From: an uncultured Phascolarctobacterium sp.
GTDB taxonomy: Bacteria > Bacillota > Negativicutes > Acidaminococcales > Acidaminococcaceae
DNA: 64,000 bases
Assembly (NCBI GenBank): GCA_900541915.1
Contig: UQLS01000007.1
Coordinates: 1 to 64,000 of the forward strand
Reading direction: 5' to 3'
Numbering within the stretch: the stretch's first letter is position 1; each line of letters opens with the position of its first letter. This document shows, in pieces, positions 42,188 through 51,833 of the stretch. Under the pieces are notes generated by a model. The model saw only the letters and a program-made list of their open reading frames with translations, did no database searches and was not told the DNA's origin. The position numbers were made by a program, and so were the translations under genes.

Positions 42188-43683
42188 TATTTTTCAAATT
42201 TTTCTGGGAAGAAAATTTCCAGCGTTTTACGATCTGCTGTCTTTCCAAAGTAATTACCGATGAAGAACAACAGCAGGGAGAAAAGGATACCTAAAACAAT
42301 CTGATGCAGGTCGAAAAATTTAATTTTCAAAGCCATGGTACTGCAGTAAACAATAACGCCGCCAATCATAGCTGCCAGCGCACCTGCTTTGTTGGCTTTA
42401 GGCCAAAACAGCCCGAAAATCAGTACCCAGAAAAAGGCTGTTTCCAAGCCGCCAAAGGCGAACATGTTAATCTGCCAGATAACACTGGGCGGAGAAATAG
42501 CAATGAAGTATACTGCAAGTCCCAGAATGATAGTTGTTGTCAGGCTGAAAGTACGTATTTTGCTGTTTAAAGGTGTCAGACCGCGCTTATTGAGTTCGTG
42601 CATATAAATATCTTTGATTATGGAAGAAGAAGAAGCCAGAAGCAGGGAAGATACCGTGGAAATAGTTGCGGCAATAGGGCCGATAATGGTTACGCCAGCC
42701 CAGAAGGGGCCCATGCTTTTAACGATGGCAAGAGGAGTAATATTATCTACACTGTTGCCGTAGGTTGCCAGAGAATCCGTAAGGATACCTTTGCTGAGTA
42801 CACCAATCCAGGTAGCTACAAGAGTCATGGCACCAATCACGATTGTACCGATAATCATAGCGCGGTGCAGTGCCTGGGTGTTTTTATAACTGATACCGCG
42901 TACAACGGATTGCGGCAGTGATAAAGTACAGATACCAACCAGCAGCCATTGGCTGATGTAAAGAGAAATGGGCATCTTGCCACGCGAAAGCGGTTCCAGC
43001 ATATCAGGATGATTAGTACTGATATAGGTCATGATATTTTCAAAGCCACCGCCTACTTCCATCATTGAACCCATCAGCAGGCAAAGACCGACAATCATAG
43101 CAATAGCACAGACTGAGTCTGTTACAGCTACGCCTTTAAATCCACCGATAGTTGTGTAGAAAACTACAATCAAACCAAAAAGACTGAGACCAGTAACATA
43201 GGAAAAACCGGTTACAGCCTCAAACAGTTTTGCGGCACCAACAAATTGAGCCACCATGGTAGTACAGAAGAAGGCGACAATAACCAGTGCGGAAAAATTT
43301 GCCAGCAGGTCAGATTTATAACGGGCACGGATAACATCGATAACAGTGACGGCGTCAATGCGTCTGGAAATAAGGGCAATTTTTTTACCAAATACACCAA
43401 GGACCAGAAAGATAACGACTACTTGAACAATAGCCATATAAAGCCAGCCATAGCCGATGACCCAGGCCATACCGGGACCACCTACGAAGGTACTTACGCT
43501 GCTGTAGGTGGCTGCAGTAGTCATAGCAAGAACGAAACCGCCCAAGGTTCTGCCGCCGATGAAATAATCCTTGGCAAAATCTTTTTTGCGTTCTGCAGTA
43601 GAGGATTTTTGAATATAAATACTGATGCCGAGCATGAAAATGAGAAAAAGCATTACCGGCAGCAGATTAAAAATACTAGTCAT
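42187..43683 (-). CDS. panF: Sodium/pantothenate symporter
   Basis: The 498-residue SSS-family protein imports pantothenate with sodium. It has about 13 hydrophobic segments and the stretches KDYFIGGRTLGGFVLAMTT, TYSSVSTFVGGPGMAW and DAVTVIDVIRARY, which are strongly PanF-like. The small YhdT protein is encoded directly upstream with an 8-base overlap, the same pairing as in E. coli, which supports the substrate assignment. GAGGAGAC precedes the start. Confidence 0.93.
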   Translation of the reverse strand: MTSIFNLLPVMLFLIFMLGISIYIQKSSTAERKKDFAKDYFIGGRTLGGFVLAMTTAATYSSVSTFVGGPGMAWVIGYGWLYMAIVQVVVIFLVLGVFGKKIALISRRIDAVTVIDVIRARYKSDLLANFSALVIVAFFCTTMVAQFVGAAKLFEAVTGFSYVTGLSLFGLIVVFYTTIGGFKGVAVTDSVCAIAMIVGLCLLMGSMMEVGGGFENIMTYISTNHPDMLEPLSRGKMPISLYISQWLLVGICTLSLPQSVVRGISYKNTQALHRAMIIGTIVIGAMTLVATWIGVLSKGILTDSLATYGNSVDNITPLAIVKSMGPFWAGVTIIGPIAATISTVSSLLLASSSSIIKDIYMHELNKRGLTPLNSKIRTFSLTTTIILGLAVYFIAISPPSVIWQINMFAFGGLETAFFWVLIFGLFWPKANKAGALAAMIGGVIVYCSTMALKIKFFDLHQIVLGILFSLLLFFIGNYFGKTADRKTLEIFFPEKFEK

Positions 43684-43933
43684 TTTTTGTCTCCTCGTCG
43701 TCTAAATCAAAATCAACAAAAACCTTTTTAGTTAAGAATAAGGTTACCAAGATGGCAAAAATCCAGGTGCCGAAACAGCCTCCCCAAACCCAAAGTGGGG
43801 TATGCCAGAAAGTAATATCACAGTCAGCAAGACCAAAGCCGGCAGCCCACCAGAAAATGATAACAGCGATAGTTGCCAGAACAGTTGCTTTGGCTTCGTA
43901 GTTAGCCTGACGGAATTTATCACTCCGTTTCAT
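43676..43933 (-). CDS. yhdT: YhdT family small membrane protein
   Basis: The 85-residue protein has two membrane segments (about 17-34 and 47-67) with WWAAGFGLADCDITFWHTPLWVW in fewer than 25 residues between and around them, a YhdT feature. YhdT accompanies PanF in many bacteria; whether it assists transport is unknown. AAAGGAG precedes the ATG. It is the first gene of the two-gene unit. Confidence 0.9.
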   Translation of the reverse strand: MKRSDKFRQANYEAKATVLATIAVIIFWWAAGFGLADCDITFWHTPLWVWGGCFGTWIFAILVTLFLTKKVFVDFDLDDEETKND

Positions 43934-44091
43934 AGAGAAAACTCCTTTCTATCAATAAAGAATAGATTTTGCGTTGTTGTCATCCTATTCTATCATATTT
44001 TTGTTGTCTGCAAAGTTTTTTTTATGTAAAAAGCAGAAATATAAATTGTACTTTACAGTAATTAGTATGATATAATAAAAACGGTGATTTT

Positions 44092-44439
44092 ATGTATAAT
44101 ATTTTTACTCAGTGGTTTACATTGAGTGTTATTTTTTTTGCTGTAATTTATAATACAGAATGGTTGGAGGTTGTTACTCTGGGAGGATTGTTAACAGGCA
44201 CAACCTTATTATCTGCCTTGGTTACAATCATGATTAGGTTGTTTCGCAGGCTGCCTGCCTATACTTTCCGTGCCGCAGTAATTGCCGGTACACTTTTAAG
44301 TGTGGAGCTTTTGCGGCATCTGCTGCCAGGATATGTTGTTGCAGATCAGTTAGCGCTTACTGTATTTTTGGTTTTATATGGTATTTTGGCAGTAATTATA
44401 AATGATGTTTTAGAGAGAATTGATAAAGAGGTAAAATAA
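44092..44439 (+). CDS. Small membrane protein of unknown function
   Basis: The 115-residue protein has three or four hydrophobic segments and no recognised family. It starts after GGTGAT, and a TATAAT box lies at about 44069-44075. It ends 1 base before the HAD phosphatase gene, so the two are co-expressed. Confidence 0.65.
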   Translation: MYNIFTQWFTLSVIFFAVIYNTEWLEVVTLGGLLTGTTLLSALVTIMIRLFRRLPAYTFRAAVIAGTLLSVELLRHLLPGYVVADQLALTVFLVLYGILAVIINDVLERIDKEVK

Positions 44440-44440
44440 G

Positions 44441-45256
44441 ATGAAGATAAAATTGATTGCCAGTGATATGGATGATACTTTACTAAATAGAGATTGTAAA
44501 ATTTCTGAACGCAATGCGGCTGCCATAAAAAAAGCTGTTGCGGAAGGGATTGTTTTTCTGATAGCTACAGGCAGAATGTATGTTTCTGCGCGTCCTTATG
44601 CGCTTGATCTTGGCCTTGATGTGCCGTTGGTAACATATAATGGTGCTTTGGTTAAGGAAAGCCGCAGCGGCAAAGTGTTTTATGAGCACAAGATGAAGCT
44701 GGAAACTGCACGTGATATTCTGAAATATTGCAAAGAAAAGGGCTGCTATCTGCAGGTATACATTGGTGATAAAATCCTGATTAAAGAGGAAAATGATTTT
44801 TCCCGTATGTATACGAAGATTTCCGGCATACCGACTACTGAGGTTGGTGAAGCTATTTATACAACGGATGAAGCACCTTATAAAATACTTGTGATGACCG
44901 CCGGTGATGAGTTTGAACAGGTTTGGCATGAGTTTGCTGAAAAATTTGCCGGCAGGCTGGATGTAACAAGTTCCAAGGATAATTTTCTCGAATTGATGGA
45001 ACCTGGCGTTAACAAATGGGAAGCTGTAAAAGCTGTAGCGGCAGCTTATGGCATAAAACCGGAAGAGATTATGTGCATTGGCGATTCCAATAATGATATA
45101 GGGATGATTAAAAATGCTGGTATCGGTGTAGCGGTTGCTAATGCTAAGGATAGTGTTAAAAATAATGCGAAGATAATCACTGCTTCTAATAATGATGATG
45201 GTGTAGCATTGGTAATAGAAAGTATCCTGACAAAACAGGTGCAGGTTGAAGAATAA
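44441..45256 (+). CDS. Cof-type HAD phosphatase
   Basis: The 271-residue protein has the HAD nucleophile motif SDMDDTLLNRD (about 8-18), the Ser/Thr motif LIATGR, the Lys, and GDSNNDIGMIKNAG (about 214-227), with the C2-type cap. Cof enzymes hydrolyse sugar phosphates, flavin or pyridoxal phosphates; the substrate cannot be named. AGAGGTAAAATAAG precedes the start. Confidence 0.92.
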   Translation: MKIKLIASDMDDTLLNRDCKISERNAAAIKKAVAEGIVFLIATGRMYVSARPYALDLGLDVPLVTYNGALVKESRSGKVFYEHKMKLETARDILKYCKEKGCYLQVYIGDKILIKEENDFSRMYTKISGIPTTEVGEAIYTTDEAPYKILVMTAGDEFEQVWHEFAEKFAGRLDVTSSKDNFLELMEPGVNKWEAVKAVAAAYGIKPEEIMCIGDSNNDIGMIKNAGIGVAVANAKDSVKNNAKIITASNNDDGVALVIESILTKQVQVEE

Positions 45257-45263
45257 TTAATAT

Positions 45264-45291
45264 AAGGCAGGTATGTGTTCATACCTGCCTT
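45264..45291 (+). terminator. Hairpin, probable terminator after the HAD gene
   Basis: A 12-bp stem (45264-45275 with 45280-45291) and a 4-nt loop lie 8 bases after the stop. Only a short T tract follows (TTTACG), so termination may be partial. Confidence 0.6.
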
Positions 45292-45338
45292 TACGTTATA
45301 ATAAAATTTTTAGTTTTATTGTTAAAGGATAAATAAAA

Positions 45339-46331
45339 ATGGCTATTTTACCTATTTTTATACCGCATGCAGGTTGTCCGCACCAATGTGTTTTCTGTAA
45401 TCAGAAGACTATCAGCGGACAAAAGAATGCTGCCGAAAGCGGTGCGCGTGAGCAGATAGCGCGTTGGCTGCAATGGCTGAGACCATCATTAGAGAATGAG
45501 GCAGCTTTTTATGGCGGCTCGTTTACTGCTTTAGACAGCGATTTGCAGGAAAGACTGCTGTTTTTAACTGATGAGCTGTTAGAACGTGGTATTATTGGCA
45601 GTGTCAGATTATCTACACGTCCTGATTATATTGATGATACGAAATTAGAATTGCTCAAAAAGCATGGTGTGCGCTTAGTTGAGCTTGGAGTGCAGTCTCT
45701 GGATGACAGAGTTTTAGAAGCAGCAGGGCGCGGGCATACGGCCGCGGATGTGGTGCAGGCTATGAAACGGCTGCGTGCTTATAATTTTAAGACTGGTTTG
45801 CAGCTGATGGTTGGTATGCCGCTGCAAAATTTCAGCAGCCTGCAGGATACTGTTGCGCAGGTAATAAAATTACAGCCTGATATTGCCAGAATATATCCGC
45901 TTTTGGTTATTAAAGAAACACCTTTAGCTGAAAGCTGGGGCAAGGGAGAGTTTCAGCCGCTAGGCTTGGAAGAAGCTGTGCGTCAAAGTGCCTGGGTTTA
46001 TGATCAGCTTACGACTAATGGTATCAAGGTTATCAGGGTTGGTTTACAGCCGGATGATGAGTTATGTGCACCGGGTAATATTCTGGCCGGACCTTTTCAT
46101 TCTTCTATGGGTGAGTTGGTGCATAGCTTTCTTCTGCGTGAGCGTTTGACAGATAAATTATTAGCTGTAAAAGGAGCAGAGCGCATAGTAATTAGTTGCC
46201 CGGCACAAATGGAATCTAAGCTTCGAGGAATGAAAAACAGCAATATTAAATATTGGCAGCAGCTGCTGGCTCCTGCGAAAATTGTTGTCGAAAAAACTGC
46301 TGATAAAGATATTACTGTCAGAGCAGAATGA
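45339..46331 (+). CDS. Elp3-like radical SAM protein
   Basis: The 330-residue protein has the cluster motif CPHQCVFCNQ (about 13-22), YGGSFTAL and the LSTRPDYID stretch of the Elp3/COG1243 family. It lacks the C-terminal acetyltransferase domain of true Elp3. Such stand-alone forms are common near smc in Firmicutes; their substrate is not established. AAAGGATAAAT precedes the start. Confidence 0.88.
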   Translation: MAILPIFIPHAGCPHQCVFCNQKTISGQKNAAESGAREQIARWLQWLRPSLENEAAFYGGSFTALDSDLQERLLFLTDELLERGIIGSVRLSTRPDYIDDTKLELLKKHGVRLVELGVQSLDDRVLEAAGRGHTAADVVQAMKRLRAYNFKTGLQLMVGMPLQNFSSLQDTVAQVIKLQPDIARIYPLLVIKETPLAESWGKGEFQPLGLEEAVRQSAWVYDQLTTNGIKVIRVGLQPDDELCAPGNILAGPFHSSMGELVHSFLLRERLTDKLLAVKGAERIVISCPAQMESKLRGMKNSNIKYWQQLLAPAKIVVEKTADKDITVRAE

Positions 46332-46354
46332 ATGTAATAAAAAGGTTGTGAAGT

Positions 46355-46843
46355 ATGAGTATCTGTAAAAGTTTTCCACCGGTAGTATCACCTGAAAGCA
46401 GGGTGCTGATTCTTGGTTCGATGCCGGGAAGAAAATCTTTAGAAATGCAGCAATATTATGCACATCCGCAAAACAGGTTCTGGAAGCTTTTAGCTGCTTT
46501 GTTTGCTGCAGAGCTGCCGACTGACTATGAGGCTAAGCTGGCTTTATTGCAGAAAAATAAACTGGCACTTTGGGATGTATTAGGAGTGTGCGAGAGAGAA
46601 GGCAGCTTAGACAGTGATATCCGTAACGAACAGCCTAATGATATTATCGGTTTGCTGCAGCAATATCCTCAGATAAGAGCTGTTGTTTGTAATGGTGGTA
46701 AGGCTGGCAGTGCGTTTAAAAAATATTTTGGGACTGTCGTCAAAGCTCCGGTATATTATCTGCATTCAACAAGTCCGGCAAATGCCAGAATGAATCTTAC
46801 AGACCTGCAGGAGGAATGGCAGGTTCTTAAAAGTTGGCTGTAG
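46355..46843 (+). CDS. DNA-deoxyinosine glycosylase, UDG superfamily
   Basis: The 162-residue protein shows LILGSMPGRKSLEMQQYYAHPQNRFWKLL in overlapping motifs (GSMPG, about 21-25; YYAHPQNRFW, about 33-42) that mark the hypoxanthine-DNA glycosylase branch (family 6) of the uracil-DNA glycosylase superfamily. It removes deaminated adenine from DNA. The C-terminal STSPAN motif is present. It is 23 bases after the radical SAM gene. Confidence 0.85.
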   Translation: MSICKSFPPVVSPESRVLILGSMPGRKSLEMQQYYAHPQNRFWKLLAALFAAELPTDYEAKLALLQKNKLALWDVLGVCEREGSLDSDIRNEQPNDIIGLLQQYPQIRAVVCNGGKAGSAFKKYFGTVVKAPVYYLHSTSPANARMNLTDLQEEWQVLKSWL

Positions 46844-46929
46844 CATGATTAAAGTATCTTGCGGTTGTATACCGCATAAAATATATGATAAAATATCTTA
46901 ATAAAGAATTATAAAGTAAGGTGATGACC

Positions 46930-49900
46930 GTGCGCTTAAAGTCTTTTGCCACATACGGCTTTAAATCCTTTGCCGAAAAAACTGAATTAACTTTTGATAA
47001 AGGTATCACGGCCGTAGTGGGTCCAAATGGCTCCGGAAAAAGCAATATTTCTGATGCTATACGCTGGGTATTAGGCGAGCAAAGTGCAAAATATCTGCGC
47101 GGCAGTAAGATGGAAGACATCATTTTTTCCGGCAGCAGCAAAAGAAGACCATTAGGTGTAGCGGAAGTTACCTTAGAGTTTGATAACAGCGATCACGCGC
47201 TTGATATGGATTTTTCTGAGGTCAGTCTGACTAGGCGTTTGTTTCGCAGTGGCGACAGCGAATATGCTATCAATAAGAAAAACTGTCGTCTAAAAGATAT
47301 TCTGGATTTATTGGCTGATACAGGCTTAGGCAAAGGCTCTATGTCAATTATTGGTCAAAACAGAATTGATGAGGTACTCAACAGCAGGCCGGAGGAACGT
47401 AGGGCGTTGTTTGAGGAGGCTGCCGGTATTGCCAAGTACAGACTGCGTAAGAAAGAGGCGGTACGACGTTTGGATGAAACCGGAGCCAATCTTACGCGTA
47501 TTAATGATATTAAGGCTGAAGTAGATGCACAGGTGGAGCCATTGCGTGCAGCTGCAGAAAAAACACAGCAGTATAATGCTCTCTATGCGGAGCAAAGACA
47601 ATGTCGTCTTACTAATTTTGTGCATAAGCTTGATAATATAACCGGTTTGTGTCAAAAGCTGCAGGAAAAAAAGCAGCTTTTAGAGCGGGAACTTTCGCAG
47701 CGACTGGCAGCTTTAAGCGTGCAGGAGGCTCAGGCGGCACAGCTGCAGGCAGAGGCTGACAGACTGAACGAAAGTTTTGCCAAGCTGATGGACGAAATGA
47801 AGGACAAAGAAACTGCGCTGGAAAAAATACGCGGACAAAAAGCGGTGCTGGATGAACGCATTATCAACAGCAGACAAAGTGCAGAAAAACTTGGTGTAAG
47901 AAACATCAGACTTGAGCAGCAGGCTGATGAGCTGGAAAAGCAAATGGCTGCGTTAGCAGCAGAATTTGATGTTGTTGATAAAAAACGTGCTAAGGCTGAA
48001 TATAGTTTGCAGCAGCTGCAGCGTGAAAAAGAGCAGTATGAAAAAAATCTGCATGAAATCAGTCAACAGTCTGAGAATTTAAAGGCTGATGTTTTTGCTG
48101 ATATGCAAAGCCTGCTGGAAGCGCGCAACGCTTTGCGTGTTTTAGAGCAGGAGCAGGAACGCCGCGTAAAACGCAGAGAGGTGCTGAAAGAAAGCATTGC
48201 TGAAGCAGAAAATATTGCTGGGAAGGTGGAAGAAGAATATCGTCAGCTGCTGGAAAAGCAGGCTCGCAGCGGACATGAACAGAAACGCTTAAGTGACGAA
48301 TTAGAGGCTGATGGTAAGCAAGAGGAAGAATACAGGCGGAAGCTGCAAACAATAAGGCAGCAGCAGGGACTTTGCCAGAAGAAGCTTATAGAAACAGAAG
48401 CACGGCTTAATTCATTGCAGCGGATGCAGAATTCTTATGAAGGTTTTGGTTACGGTATAAAAAATATCTTGAAATGTAATGCTCCTTGGCGAAAAAATAT
48501 TATCGGTGTGGCAGCAGAACTGCTGCAGACGGACGAAAAATATGTTACTGCCATAGAAACAGCTTTAGGAGAAAGTGCGCAGAATCTGGTAACTTTAGAT
48601 GCTGACACTGCTAAAGCAGCAATTAATTATCTGAAACAGCAAAATGGCGGCAGAGCGACCTTTCTGCCTTTGGATAATATTCAGGAGCGCAGGCTGACGC
48701 AGGAGGAAGAAAGACTGTGCAGTCTGAAAGGTATTTGCGGTTTTGCCGTGGATTTGGTCAGCTGCCACGAGCAGGCTGCCAAAGCCATAAGGTTTTTGCT
48801 GGGCAGAGTATTAGTTGCAGAAAATATTGATGCTGCACTGTCTGCGGCCAGAATGGCTAAATTTAGGTTGCGGGTAGTTACATTAGATGGTGATACTATC
48901 AATGCCGGCGGCAGTATGTCAGGCGGCAGCCGCAGACATAAGGAAGGTTATTTAAGCCGCGGCCGTGATATTAAACGTCTTGAAGCTTTGCTCGCTGAGC
49001 AGCGTGGAGAAATGCTTCAGCTGCAGGAGGCACTGGAAACAGAAGAAGATAAGCAGCAGAAATTGTCTGCCAAACTGCAGCAGGGACGAGAGCAATTACG
49101 GCAGTACGCTTTGATGTCTTCGCAGCTTGATTTACAGCTGCAGCATTTAAGTCAGAAAAAGCGTGATGCAGAAGAACGCTTATTACTGCTGCTTGATGAC
49201 AGAAATGCCATTGCGGCAGAATATATGGCAAACCGCAGCAAGGTGCAGGAACTGCGCGCAAAAGTTAAAGAACTGGAAGAACAGGATAGTGCGGCCAAAC
49301 AGCTGTTAGAAGATATGCAGAAGAAAATAGCTGCAGAAAAAAGCAAGGTAGATGCAGCGGAAAATCAGCTGCATGATGCCCGCTTATTAGCAGAAACTTC
49401 TTCAGCTAAGGTGCAGCTGATGAGCGACAGAATGAAGGGCCTTGACAGCGATACGCTGCAGCTGCGCAGAGAAATTACAGGTAATGAACAGGAACAGCAG
49501 CGTTTGCAGCAGCTGATTGAAAAATGTGAATCTGAAAAGCAGGCATGTGATAAGCGCAGTGCAGAGCTTTTGCGGCAGCTGCAGGAAACTGAATGCGGCA
49601 AAGAAGAGTTCCGAGAGGAACGTTTGCGCCTGCAGAATCAGCAGCAGCAGGCAGAAGAGCAGGCAGCCGCAATTCGCAAACAGTGCAGCAATAGTGAAGG
49701 TTCTTTGAAGCAGCTGGATATAGAGATGGCGCGATATAATAATGACCGTGAACATGTTTTGATGCAGCTGACAGAAGAATACGGCCTTGATGAAACTGCT
49801 GCAAGAAATGAAGAACTTCTGGAACTTGACAGTTCAGAACTGAAAAAACGGGAAAGCAGGCTGGCAATAGCTATTGCAGCTTTAGGTCCGGTTAATCCTG

Positions 49901-50484
49901 CTGCTATTGAGGAATATCAGGCAGTCAAGGAACGCAGTGAATTTTTAAATCATCAGTATGATGATTTGGCGACAGCTCGAGATAATCTGCAGGCAGTTAT
50001 CAGTGAAATAAATTCTGGCATGACGCGTAAGTTTAAAGAGGCTTTTGCAGAGATAAACAAATTCTTTGCTGAATGTTATGTAAGGCTGTTTGGCGGCGGC
50101 ACTGCAGTATTAAAGCTTTCTGAGCCCGATGATTTGCTGAATTCCGGGATTGATATTGAGGTTCAGCCTCCAGGAAAACGGTTGCAGAGCCTGTATCTCT
50201 TATCCGGCGGCGAAAGAGCACTGACTGTTATTGCACTGCTTTTTGCGTTGCTAAGTTATCGTCCAGCGCCATTTTGTATTTTAGATGAAATAGATGCGGC
50301 GCTTGATGATGCAAATATTGTCAGATTTTCAAAATTTTTAAGGGATTTTTCGCAGAAAACACAGTTTATTATTATTACGCATCGTAAAGGTACAATGGAA
50401 TGTGCTGATATTATGTATGGTGTGACTATGGAAGAATCCGGTGTATCAAAATTGCTTTCTGTTAAGATAAACGAAAAGGAGTAG
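46930..50484 (+). CDS. smc: Chromosome segregation protein SMC
   Basis: SMC (1184 residues) compacts and segregates the chromosome with ScpA and ScpB. The N-terminal Walker A GPNGSGKSN (about 33-41), two long coiled coils (about 165-500 and 660-1010), the hinge with the GG-rich NAGGSMSGGS end (about 650), and the C-terminal LSGGERALT signature and DEIDAALDD Walker B are all in place. I prefer the GTG at 46930, which has AAGGTG 6 bases upstream and gives the usual MRLKSF start. rnc, often upstream, is absent. Confidence 0.96.
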   Translation: MRLKSFATYGFKSFAEKTELTFDKGITAVVGPNGSGKSNISDAIRWVLGEQSAKYLRGSKMEDIIFSGSSKRRPLGVAEVTLEFDNSDHALDMDFSEVSLTRRLFRSGDSEYAINKKNCRLKDILDLLADTGLGKGSMSIIGQNRIDEVLNSRPEERRALFEEAAGIAKYRLRKKEAVRRLDETGANLTRINDIKAEVDAQVEPLRAAAEKTQQYNALYAEQRQCRLTNFVHKLDNITGLCQKLQEKKQLLERELSQRLAALSVQEAQAAQLQAEADRLNESFAKLMDEMKDKETALEKIRGQKAVLDERIINSRQSAEKLGVRNIRLEQQADELEKQMAALAAEFDVVDKKRAKAEYSLQQLQREKEQYEKNLHEISQQSENLKADVFADMQSLLEARNALRVLEQEQERRVKRREVLKESIAEAENIAGKVEEEYRQLLEKQARSGHEQKRLSDELEADGKQEEEYRRKLQTIRQQQGLCQKKLIETEARLNSLQRMQNSYEGFGYGIKNILKCNAPWRKNIIGVAAELLQTDEKYVTAIETALGESAQNLVTLDADTAKAAINYLKQQNGGRATFLPLDNIQERRLTQEEERLCSLKGICGFAVDLVSCHEQAAKAIRFLLGRVLVAENIDAALSAARMAKFRLRVVTLDGDTINAGGSMSGGSRRHKEGYLSRGRDIKRLEALLAEQRGEMLQLQEALETEEDKQQKLSAKLQQGREQLRQYALMSSQLDLQLQHLSQKKRDAEERLLLLLDDRNAIAAEYMANRSKVQELRAKVKELEEQDSAAKQLLEDMQKKIAAEKSKVDAAENQLHDARLLAETSSAKVQLMSDRMKGLDSDTLQLRREITGNEQEQQRLQQLIEKCESEKQACDKRSAELLRQLQETECGKEEFREERLRLQNQQQQAEEQAAAIRKQCSNSEGSLKQLDIEMARYNNDREHVLMQLTEEYGLDETAARNEELLELDSSELKKRESRLAIAIAALGPVNPAAIEEYQAVKERSEFLNHQYDDLATARDNLQAVISEINSGMTRKFKEAFAEINKFFAECYVRLFGGGTAVLKLSEPDDLLNSGIDIEVQPPGKRLQSLYLLSGGERALTVIALLFALLSYRPAPFCILDEIDAALDDANIVRFSKFLRDFSQKTQFIIITHRKGTMECADIMYGVTMEESGVSKLLSVKINEKE

Positions 50485-50490
50485 GAATTT

Positions 50491-51408
50491 ATGGGATTTT
50501 TTGAGCGATTGAAAGAAGGCCTCAGCAAGACGCGCCGTAATTTTACGGACAGAATAGAAGAGCTGGTTGGCTTATCTGTTTCTATTGATGAAGATTTTTT
50601 GGAAGAACTGGAAATGATTCTTTTAACTGCTGATGTAGGTGTTAAAACTACAGAAAAGCTTATTGAAGCAGTACGTCAGGCAGCAAAGAAAAAAGAAATC
50701 AGCGGCACACAGGATGTTATTCCTTTCCTGAAAAAATATCTTACCGAGATGCTGCAGGATTCCGGCCAGCGCACACGTATTGGTGCTAAACCAACAGTTA
50801 TTCTTGTTGTAGGTGTTAATGGTGTTGGCAAGACTACTACAATTGGCAAATTGGCTAACTATTTTACTTTGTTTAATTACAAGGTTGTATTGGCTGCAGG
50901 CGATACCTTTAGAGCAGCAGCTTCAGAACAGCTGCAGATTTGGGGTGAACGTGCCGGCTGTGACGTAATTCGTCATGCCGAAGGTGCAGATCCGGCTGCA
51001 GTAGTTTTTGACGCAGTTAAGGCTGCCGTAGCACGTAAGGCAGATATACTTTTCATTGATACTGCCGGCAGACTGCATAATAAGACTAATTTAATGAATG
51101 AGCTGGAAAAAATTCATCGCATTATTAAAAGAGAGATTCCGGAAGCCCCGCATGAAACTTTTCTGGTGCTTGATGCGACTACCGGACAAAATGCAATCAG
51201 TCAGGCCAAAGTATTTATGGAAACTGCCAATGTTACAGGCGTAGTACTTACTAAGCTTGATGGTACTGCCAAAGGCGGCGTTGTTGTAGCAATTAAGGAA
51301 GAGTTGGGATTGCCGGTAAAATGGATTGGTGTTGGCGAAGGTATTATGGATTTCCGTCCTTTTGAGCCTGATAAATTTGTTGAAGCTTTATTTGACAGTG
51401 ACAAGTAA
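50491..51408 (+). CDS. ftsY: Signal recognition particle receptor FtsY
   Basis: FtsY receives SRP-ribosome complexes at the membrane. The 305-residue protein has the N domain and the GTPase G domain with GVNGVGKTTTIGKLA (about 104-118), DTAGR, TKLDGTAKGG and GVGE motifs. It has only a short N-terminal extension instead of the acidic A domain of E. coli, as in other Firmicutes. It starts 6 bases after smc. Confidence 0.97.
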   Translation: MGFFERLKEGLSKTRRNFTDRIEELVGLSVSIDEDFLEELEMILLTADVGVKTTEKLIEAVRQAAKKKEISGTQDVIPFLKKYLTEMLQDSGQRTRIGAKPTVILVVGVNGVGKTTTIGKLANYFTLFNYKVVLAAGDTFRAAASEQLQIWGERAGCDVIRHAEGADPAAVVFDAVKAAVARKADILFIDTAGRLHNKTNLMNELEKIHRIIKREIPEAPHETFLVLDATTGQNAISQAKVFMETANVTGVVLTKLDGTAKGGVVVAIKEELGLPVKWIGVGEGIMDFRPFEPDKFVEALFDSDK

Positions 51409-51414
51409 AAATAC

Positions 51415-51443
51415 TTGACATATATTTGGCGATACAGTATAAT
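51415..51443 (+). promoter_or_regulatory. Consensus promoter for ylxM-ffh
   Basis: TTGACA (51415-51420) and TATAAT (51438-51443) are perfect consensus boxes with a 17-bp spacer, so ylxM-ffh and the ribosomal genes behind it have a strong promoter of their own just after ftsY. Confidence 0.9.
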
Positions 51444-51480
51444 TGCATAGTCAGATATTTTGAGTAAAGGAAACAGGAAA

Positions 51481-51831
51481 TTGTCAGAGCACGATTTTGA
51501 ACAGAGGATGAGGCTGGGAAGGCTGTTTGATATATACGGCGGCCTTTTAACAGAAAAACAGCAGCAATGTTTAAAACTGTATTTTTATGATGACCTGTCA
51601 CTGACAGAGATTGCGGAAGAAACAGGCGTATCACGGCAGGCGATTCATGATTTGTTGAAGCGTGTAGAGCTGATTTTGGAGCGCAATGAAAAAAAACTTG
51701 GCCTTTTAGCTCGTAGTGAAGCTGATAAAGCAAGGCTGCGCGAAGTGATAGATTTGCTTGCTGACTGCAGCAGGCAGAAAAATGATGAAGCCATCAAGAT
51801 TTTAAATGGAATGTGTGGCGAAAGTAGGTAA
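51481..51831 (+). CDS. ylxM: YlxM, SRP-associated helix-turn-helix protein
   Basis: The 116-residue protein has a sigma-region-4-like helix-turn-helix (LTEKQQQCLKLYFYDDLSLT), the YlxM/p13 feature, and is always next to ffh in Firmicutes. It is thought to modulate SRP. I prefer the TTG at 51481 (after AAAGGAAACAGG); a TTG at 51460 lacks a ribosome binding site. It ends 2 bases before ffh. Confidence 0.88.
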   Translation: MSEHDFEQRMRLGRLFDIYGGLLTEKQQQCLKLYFYDDLSLTEIAEETGVSRQAIHDLLKRVELILERNEKKLGLLARSEADKARLREVIDLLADCSRQKNDEAIKILNGMCGESR

Positions 51832-51833
51832 CA